DNA of 64,000 bases from the NCBI RefSeq assembly GCF_001640805.2, contig NC_066849.1:24798250-24862249 (forward strand). The letters are read 5' to 3'. How positions within the stretch are numbered: position 1 is the stretch's first letter; the number at the start of each line of letters is the position of its first letter. Both the position numbers and the translations under genes were made by a program. Below, in pieces: positions 27,423 through 39,905 of the stretch. A model generated the notes under the pieces. The model saw nothing but the letters and a program-made list of their open reading frames with translations. It was not told the DNA's origin and ran no database searches. The DNA is from Lates calcarifer (taxonomy: Eukaryota > Chordata > Actinopteri > Centropomidae).

Positions 27423-28810
27423 AAAAATCACAAATTAAACAAACATATTAAATCTGAATGAAGTGCGTAACAATGGAGCCTATAAAACTTTTATTGCTGA
27501 TAATTACCAGTGGCTGTATATAAAGATGGACAACGTGTCTGTACCTCCTCTTACAAAACCACATCACTACAAGCTCTATTTAGTAGCTGCTTTGAAACTT
27601 TTGGTCAGACAGTTTGCATCTTCAGGCCCGTGTTTCTGTTTGTACATAAGAAACATCAAAATCAAATGGGCCAAGTTTTACTGAGTATGTGTGTGATCCA
27701 CAGAGGATGAAGCTTTTCCATGATCTCTCATCCTGCATCATCCTCAGCTCAGGTCCTCAGTTTTATGATGCCAGCCCAGCTTTAGAACAGCACTCACGCT
27801 GTGTATCTGTGATAATAAAGACAATGAATAAAACCGGGTTATGGTCTTTTAAAACTGATAATGGACGACATCACAAAACATCCCATCACTGCTTCTAAAT
27901 GGCGACCGTGCATCTGTCAGCTGTGCTTTACTGTTAAAATGATCCTGACAGTTCACATGGGTCCTGTTTTCAATAAGGAATCGGTTATGCAAATGCACTT
28001 AACACCCACCGGATTAAAAAAATGAAAACAGCAAATAATGGACCAGTGGGTTAAAAACCATTTTGGTCTTTATTTATTTATTTATCTAATGGTTCTGATG
28101 GATAAAGACTCATCTCTGTCCACAGCTGGTTGATGAGATGGAGCGAGAGAGAGAGAGCTATGGTTATTGTGTCAAGTGTTAATTGAGTTCTCTCTCTCCG
28201 TGGATAGATGCCCTTCAACCATATGCTGTCATTGAGTGTCGGATAATGGCTTCAAGATGACAAGTTGAATCTTCTTCCTTCGAGGATGATCGCAGAGCCC
28301 AAATAATCCTGAAATGCATTATGAATGATTTTTTGAAAAATTGCTCATAGGTAATTACATTGGAAAGTACTGAGTGAGCTACAGCATAAATAAAGGCCGT
28401 TTCAGGTCGTATATTTTAGTCTGGAATGATGAAGTGTGGTGGATTTATATCTTGACGTGGGCAGTGTTTGAATATATTTGCCGTGGGTAAAGCTACAGAA
28501 CTGGGTGACTGTGAACGAGCTGAGGATCAATGCTTCCTTCACTGACACTGAGGAGCGCTGATATAAAATGACATAAGGCTATTTCAAGACATATTGACGA
28601 TAACGGCTCAGTTCTTGACACAGCTTGGTTAAGATAATTGGATTTAATAGCCTTTCAGCAGTTTCTATTGAATAACCATATCTCAGTGAAATGATCCCTC
28701 TGTCTCAGGCTTTTTGTCTCTTTTCTACTTTTTCAATCAAATGTATTGTTTTACTCTATTATCAAGGCTGGCAGAATTAAATCATAACTGAACGAGTCAT
28801 CGCATACGTA

Positions 28811-28846
28811 GTGTGTTTGTGTTTGTGTGTGTGTGTGTTTGTGTTT
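28811..28846. repeat. Imperfect GT/GTTT microsatellite
   Basis: A GT run with TTT interruptions at both ends. Confidence 0.9.
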
Positions 28847-31800
28847 GCATTATATTACTTCTTTTCTGAGAGTGGGATGATATATCATGAGATGTCAATG
28901 GTCAGATGTAAACAGATGTGTATTTTTTTTTTTTAAATCAACAAGATAAGGTTTAAATTCTAGCAAGTACATCATCTTTCTGTCTTTTCTCCAGTGTCTC
29001 TGTCTCCTGCTGTTTCACTGTTCAACTCATGTTCTCTGTGAGTCTCAACCATCTCATCTGAGGAGGAGGGGCAGGTTGAGTCTAACATTAAGGTGAACTG
29101 CAGGAAACATTGTGTAGGCTGTGTCCTTATCCAGCCTCTGAACTGAACTGAGGCTACTGTCTGCTCAGTCGCCTCTGAAGCTACACCTGAACCCTGTCTA
29201 TGATAGCAATAGACTGTAACTACTGTCCTTTTCTACACCTGTTTCTCCTGTGCAAGCTGCAGTTTGGACAGTTCACCAGTCTATCACAGCATTCACACAA
29301 ATTCAAACCACTGAGTAATTTCAAGTTCCCAGTTTTCTTAACCTGCTTCAACAGAAGAAATATCAGTCACATTGGCTACGACACTCATTTTGACATCGCA
29401 GCTTCTGAATGAATATCTAAAATTTCTTCGGTCACATCACTTTCCTTACTACTAACTGCCAAAATGTCTATTAGTCTATCTGAATGGGTCAGCGTACCTC
29501 AGCTGACCCCTCATCACCACCCTCCTTCCAACTGGGGTTGGATGAATGTTGGTTAAATGCTGTCATGTTGTTAGGATGATAATGCTGTGGAATCCAGGAA
29601 TTGAGAGAGAATAGAAGTTTTTATTTTGTAATTATTCAACAGATTCTTTATAATCCCGTGGTTCAGCCGTGGAGTGATTTTTTTTTTTTGTCTCTGTCTG
29701 TGCCAAAAAAACATTAAGGTTCGATACCCAGGGCTAGTTTGATGTTGTATTTGATGTGTGTGACAGTGTGTGTGTCTGCATGATGTACTCTTGCTCTGTG
29801 CACAGACTGGAAATCGAGCTAATGGTTCAGAAGAGTTGCCGAGGCGTCATGAATTCATTTGTTCTCACTCCACTTACTTCACACACTCTCACACACAAAC
29901 ACGCTCACGTACGCACACACAAACCTGCCAATTGATTAGTACTTGTTCTGGTCTGAAAATATTCGCTCACGCTCTCCCCCAGTATTATTCCTCCCTGATG
30001 TCCCGCTGATGTACTTGAAGCAATCAAAGTGTTTGATTAACATCAGGCTGGGTTGGGCCCTGATGATTAGACTTGCTGGTGATCAGGGAGGCAGTGGTGG
30101 GACTTTCTAAGTAAAACTTCACTATTGTTTGAAGTTGGACGGTTAATAAGAGGGAGCAGAATGACACTGCTGTAATCCCTCTTCTTCACTACAAATATCT
30201 CACATCCTCTGAGTGACGGATGCCTAAGTTGTAGTGGGATGAGATGAATATGTAAACACAGGAAACCAGAGAGAAGATGAATGAAAGAGCTCATCAGCCG
30301 AGGAGAGAGTCAGAGAAAAGGCTTTAATCAGAAGTAACTCCCCTGCCACCCTCTCATTGTTTACCCTGCTTTTTCCTAGATTGCATTATATTCCCTTTTG
30401 TCCCTTCTCTTTGCTTGTGCCAAGACTTCCAAGAGGACAGCGAAAGCACCGCTGAACCTCTGTGGGTAATCTGGGATAAATAATGCATCACACTTTCAAC
30501 TGGGCCCTATCCTGTAACTGCTGAGAGCAAATACTCTGCTGCAGGGACCCAGCTCCCTGGCAGCTTGATACATAGAGAAGAGAGAGATAAAGACAGAGTA
30601 GATTTATTCAGTTGAATTGACAGAGAGGTAAAGTGATGGGGAGGGAGATAGAGACACAGAAAGAGCCACACAGAGATAGTGACAGATGTCCAACTTACAA
30701 ACTATTTCATATCCTTACAGTAGGATGTACAGGCTTTGCATTTGAGTGACAAATCTTTTAGAAGTCTTGTCAGATGCTGTAATTGGAGCTCCATTGGAAA
30801 ACTGGCTCAGGGCAAAAAATGTGCTGATACAGGACGAGCATCCTGACAAAAAGTGAGTAAACAGAAAAAGATAAGTGTGTTAGAAGTGACAATCCATTTA
30901 TCAGTGTTGTAAATAACATCAGCTTCACTATATGTAACTGGGCTATTTTCTGATCAGCCACCTCTGTGATTAAAATGTAGTAGTAGTAGTTACCAGATAA
31001 AACTACTTGGTTACTGAAAGAAAGGTGGTGGTCGTGGTTATAGTTAGGAAATATCAAATCCAGCTGTCATGCCAGCTGTCCCCTTATATTTCTCAATGAC
31101 TATCAGAAATATAGTGTCGAGATTACAAAGTCATCCACCAGGAAAGCACAGCTGTGCATATTTCACTGGCAGAACCTTGTAGTAATCCCCTTAAAATGAA
31201 ATGTCTGTTTGATGGCAGCAGGTACAACAGAGCCATGCTACTTCTGCTGCTTAGAGAGGACAGTAACTGCTCTCATGGCCACGAGAGGTCAAAAGTGTTT
31301 GGGGAAGTGGGAACATTTTTAGCAAATAACTAGTGAAGTTTCATTGCCTGAAAATGAACTGGAAATTGTCCTGGTTCAGTTCAAGCAGAACAAAACTAAA
31401 GTCCTAGCACAGACTGAACTGAGCGAGACAATTCTGTTTTTGTCATTGACTGTGATGTGGTTCTCCAGTTTCATATGGGATGCTAACAACAAGGCTCTCT
31501 ATATTTAAAGACCATTGCAAAGGTCAAAGCTTTTCTTTCTTCCAGTCATACAGAGAAGCTTGTGCAAACTGTTTCTACAATTAGGCTTAACTGCTCTAAT
31601 ACACTACTCTTCAGTTTCCCCTAAAAGTCCATAAAACAATAGGAGCTTACAGAATACTGCTGGCAGAGTTAAACTGGAGCAAAGAACAGAGCTCATATCT
31701 CTGCTCTTCTTAAGTTCCTGCTCTGGCTTTGAGGTATTTTTAGGATAGATTTTTAAAATCCCGGTAATATAAATATATTCTCACACTAGCACTATAGGAC

Positions 31801-33051
31801 TGTATAGTTGATACACACCAAAGACACATCCCTGACCTCTACAGTGTCCTCAGAAGCACAGACTCGCTGCTTACTGCACCAAAGATTAAAGACTATGGTG
31901 AAGCTGCCTGCTGCAGTTAAAGCACCTGCACCTGCTAAAAATTCACCTTTTTATACCTAGAACCTGTTATTACTACCACCCTTCAACCCTGCATACATGT
32001 GTTCATTTTTAGAATATTAAAATCTTTTTAAAAACTTTCCTACTTCCTTTATGTTGTGTATTATCAGCATTTTTCAATGTACACTTTCAGTTAAAGTTGA
32101 CATGTTCTAGACCTCTAAATTACGGCCTTCATCTCAAGGTTTTATCAGCAATTCTAAGTTGTTTGGTTTTGTGCTCAGTGGCAAGTGTTTTTCTTGTTGG
32201 AAAAAAAACAGTCAAGCCAATCAGAGCTTCATTGATCAACATGACGGACGTGTAGTTATCTGATTTGAGGTCACTAAAGTTGCATTTTGGGCTCTTAGCT
32301 GTGGTTGAGTCAAACCATTACAGGGACAAAGAGAGTAAGATAAACTTAAAGGGGACTTTGGAAAAGTGTGGTGTGTTCACTGTGGACAATAAGACCAGCA
32401 TCTGCTCTCATCCCCTGTATGACTGCCTCTGGAAACGTCTTCAAAGAAAACACATGTGTTTACTGTCAGGCTGAGGACCAGCATGCAGTGAAAAGACATG
32501 AATAGAGGGTCCACAGAGGAGGAGGAGGAGACGGGGGAGTGATTGATGGATGGAGGAGATGGAAAAGAAGAGAGCAGTGAGTCTGAGGAGGAAGAGAGTA
32601 AAGGATAGAAGGTTGCTACAACCACTATATTCCCATCTTTTGAACAGTCTCATCGTGTAAAAAGTGCAATTTCAGGTTAAACCACAGAAAGATTTCACCT
32701 GTTTCTCCCCACAAAGGTCTTAACCACACAGGACAATGCTCCGGACACAGTGTTTTGTATATCGACTCTGTTAGTTTAATGTCTTGTCTTGACATTTTTT
32801 CTGTCAACTAAAGCCTTGTTTCCTTTAACAGCTATTTTCTCTTCAACTGACAGTAGTTAATCTTATCTTTTCTTGGTGCTTTTAGAGCCACCTTACTGCC
32901 AGAAAATTAGAAAACATCAGAGGACAAGTGTCAGAGGAGCTAAGGGTGGTTCGGACTGAAATCGGCATCTTTTTAATTTGCCATCATGGTCATTTGTTTT
33001 TAAAGGGCCATGATTCTCTGCTGGGAAAAGGTGGATTACTTCCCTGGGGTT

Positions 33052-33390
33052 TGGAGTGAGTCAGTGCCTCGAATGGAGGAGGTTTAAGTGTCTCTGGGTC
33101 TTGTTCATGAGTGAGGTTGTAATGGAGCTTGAGTTTGACAGGCGGATTGGTGCAGCATCAGCAGTAATGCAGGCGTTGTGGTGAAGAGGGAGCTGAGCCA
33201 GAGGACGAAGCTTTAGACTTACTATTCAATCTACGTTCCAACCCTCACCTATGAGTTTTGGGTAGTGACCGAAAGAATGGGATGGTTTTCCTCTGTAAGG
33301 TGCCTGAGCTCACCCTTATAGGTGAGGAGCAGCTCACCTGCATTGAAAGGATACAGTTGAGGTGTTTAGGGCGTCTGATCAGGCTGCTAC
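33052..33390 (+). mobile_element. Decayed non-LTR retrotransposon (LINE) 3' ORF2 fragment
   Basis: The + strand carries, in pieces, the characteristic C-terminal end of a fish LINE reverse transcriptase ORF. A block reading LWVLFMSE is followed by FDRRIGAASAVMQAL. Then, in a shifted frame, come the VVKREL and STFQPSPM-like remnants (the SIY..YVPTLTYG region of intact copies), FGxxWVVTERM-like bases near 33257-33280, and a trace of the ER.QLR(W/C)LG.L(I/V)R ending near 33345-33385. Stops, frame changes and a deletion near 33178 show that it is dead. Similarity to the family is recalled, and the exact clade (Rex/RTE/L2-like) cannot be assigned by eye. Neither a clear 3' tail nor target-site duplications are visible. 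Confidence 0.75.
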
Positions 33391-34398
33391 TCTCAGTTTC
33401 ATGCCACAAAAGCATCACTGGTTATCATTATGTAACGCCAAGCACTGTGGAGAACATTGGCAGTTTGTTCAAACATAAATTCTTTCTGCTGATAGTGGCA
33501 GCTGCTGGCTACTCACTATGTAAACAACATCAGCACTAAATGAAGCTGAAGCAGCATGATTTAATTAAAAAATAAAATAATAATAGCAGTAAATTACTCT
33601 CTGAGAACACAAACACTGCAGCCAAACCTCACTGCTTCACATAAAGTGAATGTGTGTGGAGTTTCCCTGAACTCAAACCAAAAGCCTCTGTGTGCTGAGG
33701 CCAGAGCACAGTACCTCAGGTGCTGCCAAAAGTAGGCTCAGTTTTTAATGTAATAAAACACCCAGATGCAGCTAATAAATTATATTTTTCCTCATCTAAT
33801 ACTGAGCCTGAGGTCACAAAATGTTCTGATTTTGTTAACACTCTGTGGGACAAGACTTCAGGCTGCTGCAGAGTTGATAAAGGGGACAAGACAGGATTTC
33901 GTCCTTTGGCAAGAGTCTTGATTCTGTTGTGGCTTTTAGGCCGTGCTGCATCTGCTCTGCTCATTCAGCTGAGGATGAGTGGTGTTTGGAGGCGAGGCCT
34001 CAGTGCTTTAAAATGAAATCTTTTCTGCCTCTGCACCTCTCTACTGTGGCGAGCCAGACAAGAGAGGGCACACGGCAGACAGAAGTCACCTAGGTTGTTT
34101 TCACTTGACCTGCCTTTACAGAGCAGGGCGGAAAGAGTAAGAGGGGAGATAAGTAGACACATCTGAGTCGATTCACCGCAGGTTAAAATAAAAATCCAGG
34201 AAGACGCAGACCTTACATTGTGAGAACAGTTAGTCTATGTGACACTGAATCAGTAGCAGACTCTGTGACCTACATATATGAACTGCATATTGTGTCTGTT
34301 TGATGCAAAATACACACAGTTCTGGGGCACATCTGGGTTCAGTCTGCATCTGACATTAGTGGAAAAGGGCTAAAGGAAATACTTCAGTCTTTCATGGA

Positions 34399-34415
34399 TT
34401 TTTTTTTTTTTTTTT
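34399..34415. repeat. Poly-T run (17)
   Basis: A homopolymer T tract about 250 bases upstream of the exon at 34662. It could also be the reverse-strand poly-A remnant of a retroposed insert, but no element body is recognisable. Confidence 0.9.
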
Positions 34416-34661
34416 ACATTTCTGGTTTGTTTAAAATACTCAGAAAACAAACTGGGTTGCAGGGTAATTAAAGAAACTCAAACTCTCAAGAAAAAACACG
34501 GAAAAAGACATAATACACAATCAAATATTTGATCTTAGGTTGAAAAGCACTGCACAGAAATTAGAGTTTTGAACCAAATGGCAACATAACAGTGGTGCAG
34601 ATTGTTTTCTGAGAATCACAACAGTATTTCTGTCTTTGTCTTTGTCTCCCCACCCACCCAG

Positions 34662-34803
34662 AGTCAGGCCATGCGCATCGTTCGGACGGTCGGCCAGGCC
34701 TTCGAGGTGTGTCACAAACTGAGTCTGCAGCACACACAGCAGAACGCAGATGGACAGGAGGACTGCCACAGCGAAAAGAACAGCAATGACTCCACCGTCG
34801 CAG
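34662..34803 (+). CDS. nos1ap: NOS1AP internal exon (about exon 6): C-terminal helix of the PTB domain
   Basis: This exon follows a pyrimidine-rich tract ending CCACCCAG and ends at CAG|GTACAC. It starts in phase 0 with [19 protein letters not shown], the hallmark C-terminal alpha helix of the NOS1AP PTB domain, which packs over the peptide groove. It continues [15 protein letters not shown] and then a Ser/Asn-rich hydrophilic stretch ([11 protein letters not shown]) that begins the linker. There are 47 codons plus one base, so it ends in phase 1. The first 34 residues match the remembered mammalian protein almost exactly, and the linker is divergent, as is usual for the family. The donor is followed, after a few bases, by a (CA)14 microsatellite, which may influence use of this splice site (see findings). 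Confidence 0.95.
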
Positions 34804-34808
34804 GTACA

Positions 34809-34811
<3 letters not shown>

Positions 34812-34840
<29 letters not shown>
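34812..34840. repeat. (CA)14 microsatellite just inside the donor of exon 6
   Basis: A CA run starting 9 bases into the intron after CAG|GTACACAAA. CA-repeat RNA is a known binding target of hnRNP L. Confidence 0.95.
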
Positions 34841-34843
<3 letters not shown>

Positions 34844-36564
34844 TATGCACCTGCTACACAGTCAACATCACACGCTCTCTGGCTTGCACTGTGTGTAAAG
34901 GTTTGGTAGTGCTGCTCTGCTGGAGGACTTATTGGAAAATCCTGATATTTCCTCACTCACTTGTTATCAGTAGATGTGATCTGTGCTTACTGCTCGTTCA
35001 CTTCCAAATTAAACAGAAAGTTTGAAGAATCAGAGGGCGACAATAGACAGCAGAGCTACAGAGTGCAAGGTGAATGTTTAGTGTGGGAGTGCTGCATTTT
35101 AATCGTTGTTGAAAGGAAAATAAAATGTCTGCTACAATCTTGAAGGTGTGTGAAGTCAGTGAGTAATGGAAAGAATGAAAAACAGCTATACAATGTCTTT
35201 TGGAAAAGATATTTTTTAAAAGTTGTTCTTCTATTGCCTGAGTATGATTGAGTTTGCATTGTAGACGCGGAATGTCAAAGAATAAGTCTGTGAGAAAGTT
35301 CTGAAATATTGTGCTGTGCAGTTTTCTATACATCTTTAGATTCAACAGAAGTAAACGCAACAGAACATACATGCTGTGTTGAACAAGCACAACAACAGAG
35401 AAAATGCAGACGTGTGGGTGGAACTGATGTAACGGTTCAGGGTTCAGTGTGCCAGAGTGGTGAGTGTGCTGATGGAGGAGGCAGAGGTTTGGTTACGGCT
35501 GTAAAAATGTTTTAAATGTGTCCAAAACTGGAGAACAAAACAGAAACTGTCTGAGAAACGTCAGCTTTGAAGTGCAAAACAAGGGTCATGTGTCCAACAG
35601 AAGTAGCCATGCCTGTGCTGCCTCGCTAAATGTTCTGCTAGCTGATCACCGCTGGCTGTACAGACTGCTATTTCATCAGCTGTGGGTTCAAATCAAATTT
35701 CAATTCAAATTGTGAGGAAGGTCCGTGACAAAATGTTATTAAACTCAGTGCTGACACTGTGTGGGAATACAAGCCTTTCTTCCACATTAATTTTCATCAA
35801 AATATGTTTAACTTGTCTGCTGCACACCATTCCCTATCATTCCCTTCTCTCCCTTCTACTTTACTCATTACTGTGAAGCTAACTAATGATCTGATAAATC
35901 AGTTATTGTCACCTGCTGACCTGAATCCAGCAGATCATGATGGATCAGTTTAGTGGCCAGATGATAGAATTAACAGTTAAATCTATGGCCTCTCTCCCTG
36001 AGGATTTGTGTCTAATAAACACATAGCAAACAGTGGACAGAAAACCACTGATTCACAGTCTGACTGCTTCTGCTTCTTGCCCCATTTCTCCTGCAATGTC
36101 ACCACATTTTTCAGCAGTTGTTTAGTTGAATAATGTTATCATTACTGATAGAACTGATGGCCTGGCCATGAAAATACAACCCAAGTTGTAATAAGCTGCA
36201 GTATACCTTTAAATCATTTGAAGGAGCGTTGTAGGGAAGTGGGTCAGGAAGGAAGATAGGAGTTCCAGGGAGAAACAGCCAGGATGAATCCACCCCCATG
36301 TGAACAAGGTTTCAGCTCAGTGGAGGTGCAGTGCATATCCGTCATCTCTTTAGAAAGACAAGATAAACAAACCAGGCAATCTTATTTTTAGGGCATGGAA
36401 CAAAGCTAAAAAAAAGTGTAAAATCTGTATCATCAAGGCCATGGTGGAAATTGAAGATATAGTCCAAAAATAATGCAAAATCTCAAGCCAGACACCCACA
36501 CAGTTCTCATAGACTTATGTTGTCAGATAGCACAAACAGATTGTACTGTAGCCTGCATGCACTC

Positions 36565-36582
36565 CACACACACACACACACA
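36565..36582. repeat. (CA)9 microsatellite
   Basis: An uninterrupted CA run followed by TATACACG. Confidence 0.93.
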
Positions 36583-37137
36583 TATACACGCTCATTCCTG
36601 GCTGCATTGTGCCCAAGTTGGCAAGGAGGAGAGGGCAATGCTGGAGTGAATGTCACGGATGAATCAACCCAAAGAAAGACAGCGCTGCACAACAACACTG
36701 GTGGGCTGAGCTACTTTTATCCACTGCCTCGTGCCTGGACGTGATGGGCCTCACCGCAGCCCAGGGACACGTGGCTCTGAGTGGCGTCTGAGAGGACAGA
36801 CATGGGGATTCAGCAGTTGGAAGAGTCCATGAACCAGCTTGGCTACAGCAGCCAGAACTGGTCACCCTCCCCTCGTTGATCTTAGAGCATCAGGCTGGGG
36901 TACGTTATCTCCCCCCACCCCCTCCAGCCACCCAGAGACAAGCTTGCTTTCACATGCTGATGAGCCCAGAGATCACCCACCTACTATAACTGTACATCCA
37001 CACACACAGTGAAAGGACCTCACATGCATACAAACGCAGGCCTATGCACACACTTGCTGTCATGGTGTGTTAAGCAACACAAGAGCCGTCACGCACAGTC
37101 GATGAGCTTATCTGGAGAACTAATTATCATGGCAATG

Positions 37138-37392
37138 AAAGGAGAAGGGATAGAAGAGTGGGAGATAGTGGATTAGAGAAACGGAAATCTGGAAGAAAGC
37201 GTGGATAGTGGAGGGGAGGAGGAAGAGGAGATGGATATTAGAGAAAAAAGGAACATGGCATCATGGAGGACGAGAGGAGCAAGAAAAGATGAAATGTACA
37301 AGTGGATTACAGAGGAGGAGAGGGGATGGAGAAGTAGGTTGAACAGCAGGGAGTCCGAAGAAAAGAGGGAAGAAGAAAAAGTGTGGAGCAAG
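37138..37392 (+). repeat. Purine-rich (GA) low-complexity tract
   Basis: About 250 bases in which the + strand is overwhelmingly A and G (GGAGGAGGAAGAGGAGATGG and similar). It yields meaningless Glu/Arg-rich open frames on the + strand and Ser/Leu-rich ones on the other strand. Confidence 0.8.
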
Positions 37393-38585
37393 TGATGTTT
37401 TATCCTCAGTGAAATGTTTTTGTCACATTTCAGAAAGTGCTGCAACATAATATGAACAATATAATCATATTAGCAAACAAATAACCATGTAAAGAATGGG
37501 TTACATCACTGGAACTAATAATTTAATTAGTTTAGACTTAATTTTCTTTACAAACAAGATATGCAGGCAAATGGTGCCATGACTGCACTTGTTTCCAATG
37601 CAGTTTCACTTGTTTATGTAATTATAGTAGAAGGTAATGTCAGTAACGTAAGAAAGCCTCATCATTTCACTTTATTATGGTATTATTATAATTTCTTTAT
37701 TTTCATGGGGCAGGAAGTTTGTTCACGTGTGACCTGTAAATGACAAGTTAGAAAAACAAATCAGACAGTTTGCAACGTACCACTCAGGAGCATATGATAA
37801 ACTGCACACTGCACATTTAAGAATCACAGGTGATGGCCCTGAAAGAAGAGCAACAACACAGGCAATAGATATGAAATGGCTCAAGAGGTTGATTGTAAAG
37901 CAGTGGGAAAGTATCAAAATGAAATCCACATAAACTGTCTTTAACTGAGCAGTCAGGACTTGTGTAAGGTTGAGATGCCCCTGGCAGCACACCTGGTGAG
38001 CTGAGCTGAGCTAGGAAGCTACAAGACAGGAAAATGCTGAGAAAACACTCAACAATTGTTGGTTGTCAGGAAGCCAATATCTCATTGCAGTCATTCAGAC
38101 GACAGTCAACTAATCAGAAGAGGGCCTCAGAGACAGACACAAAACTGGAGCTCCAGAGAGAAGCATGAGAGAGGAGATGTAAAACAATACTGAGATGGTT
38201 GTTGTGTTTAAAACTACAGATACATCCTTTATGTATATCAAAACGTCCGTGTAAAATATGGTACCTCTAAAAAAAAACTGGAATAAGTTTATGTGTGAAT
38301 GAAACCAATTTAAAAACGATAGAAAAGATGTATTTTGAAGAAGTGTTTCAGTTCAGCATTTCACACTAAGGAATTGAATCTCCTCACATGTTGCACTTTT
38401 TTGTATTCCATGCCCCCTGTCTAACACACTTCACAGTAATTCGGAGACTGGTCCCTTCACAGCTCCTTTGCTTTTCTATTTGAGCCTTTTTTTTTATAGA
38501 GCTCTCAAAGTGCAAAGCTTATATTTTTCAATTTGCGTGTTGTAATACAGTAAGATTCTTTTCTTTGGTAAGTCAAATGAACAAG

Positions 38586-39025
38586 GAAAAATCTGACCTG
38601 AGAATGCAAGTGAGGGCTGAGAAGAGGAAAACGAAGAGGAGGAGAGCACATGTCAGCAGCACAGAGCAGTAAGAAGAGCAGGACAGCATGACACTGATCT
38701 GAATAGAGAGCAGGAGGAAGAGGAGTAGTAAAAGCTAGAGAGGGGTGGTGCTGCTGGCAGCAGGTTATCAGGGATGAGGGTTTTGAGAGGGAGGAGAGGG
38801 GTCGCAGTGTGCCTGTGCCAGATTGTTGGAGATAAGGTTTATAGTGAGTGGGCAGGATGGCACTAATGGCTGGGTGCACTGAAGGAAGCGGTCAAGTACA
38901 AATGGAAAAAGAGGCGGATGAGGATGAAGGTGGAGGTGGGATGGACAGCCAAGGTAAGAGAATGAAAAGAATGAGGACACTGCAGCAGGAGCAGCAATGA
39001 AGATGAAAGAGGGGGACGGACAGAG
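38586..39025 (+). repeat. Second purine-rich low-complexity tract
   Basis: Similar A/G-biased sequence (GAAGAGGAAAACGAAGAGG, GAGGCGGATGAGGATGAAGG). The antisense open frames at 38505-39078 are shadows of this bias. Confidence 0.7.
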
Positions 39026-39604
39026 GAAATGTAAAGGAAACAGCCAAAAAATATGAGCCTAATTTCACAGAAATACATTATGAATACCTGGTCAGATCTA
39101 AAGCGTGTGAGTTATGTGAAACGTGTGGGAAGGCAAATTATACACACTTAAAGCATTTCCCCATGAAGTCAAGAAAAAAAGATCAGATTCTCAGTGGTGA
39201 CCTGGCAGCTAAAAGGAGAACATGGAAATGTAACCAGGAGTGGAGAAAGTGGAGCAAGAGGAAGAGGACTGTGGTGATCAGGAAATGAAGAGAAATGTCA
39301 CCTCCTGTACAAAGCGCCTCCAGCTTTTTTCTAACAGCCAGGCTAACTGTCACCTTCTCCCCCCTGCCTTTCAGTCTCTACTTCTTATCCACCATCTTTT
39401 TAAAAAAAACCTTTTTTCAGCATGTTACCAGACTCACTGATTCTACTCTGGATTTTTTCCTTCTCATTTGAGATTTAATCGCTGCACATTTGTTTTCATG
39501 CTGCATTCAAGTGTTTTTACACCAGGCAATGCAGATAGACTGAAATTCTTTCACTGTGTAACTCCCCTTAAAAGCACAAATTGTTGTCTTTATATGTCTG
39601 TATG

Positions 39605-39905
39605 TAAATGGATTAAAGGTGCTATACGCATGTTTTTGCTATCGCTACACAGCCAATGTTAGTATGAACAACTGTTTACTCACCAGTGTAGAAGAAACAC
39701 TGAGTTCTGCATCTTCACTTTATTCTTTAACTCGCCAAGAGCTGTCTCCAGAGGTGGAAAGCAACATCAGTGTAGACTGCTGTTTTGCTTCTCTGTCTAT
39801 CACTTCTTTTCTTCTACTGAAATTAGCATGCTAACCAGCTAACCCTGGTCCATCTAGTCCTCAGTCCAACATGAGGCCCAGAGGACATTTTCTTGCCTCT
39901 TGCCT
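39605..39905 (+). mobile_element. Interspersed repeat copy, AAAGGTGCTATA...CTAACCAGCTAACCC type
   Basis: The copy begins near ATTAAAGGTGCTATACG and runs through ACTCACCAGTGTAGAAG, AGAGCTGTCTCCAGAGGTGG and AGCATGCTAACCAGCTAACC to about the GAGGCCCAGAGGACATT segment. Its 39800-39850 part matches 9361-9411 with 4 mismatches in 51 positions, so it is repeated within this window. It also resembles a common non-coding fish repeat recalled from other genomes. It has no coding capacity, and its class (MITE or SINE-like) cannot be set by eye. Confidence 0.65.

Larger units (their letters stand above)
24218..34661 (+). other. nos1ap: NOS1AP intron between the two PTB exons
   Basis: This 10,444-bp intron is bounded by GTAAGA and CCACCCAG. 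It contains TG-rich simple repeats at 25509-25551 and 28811-28846, a short interspersed-repeat fragment near 27.39 kb, a decayed LINE fragment at about 33.05-33.39 kb, a purine-rich stretch at 32.51-32.60 kb and a 17-base poly-T at 34399-34415. No additional exon or RNA gene is visible. Confidence 0.88.

Noticed and set aside
34561..34956. 131-codon antisense frame over exon 6
   Set aside because: It is a shadow of the sense exon and the adjacent CA repeat (poly Cys/Val). The sense strand carries the conserved PTB sequence and splice sites.
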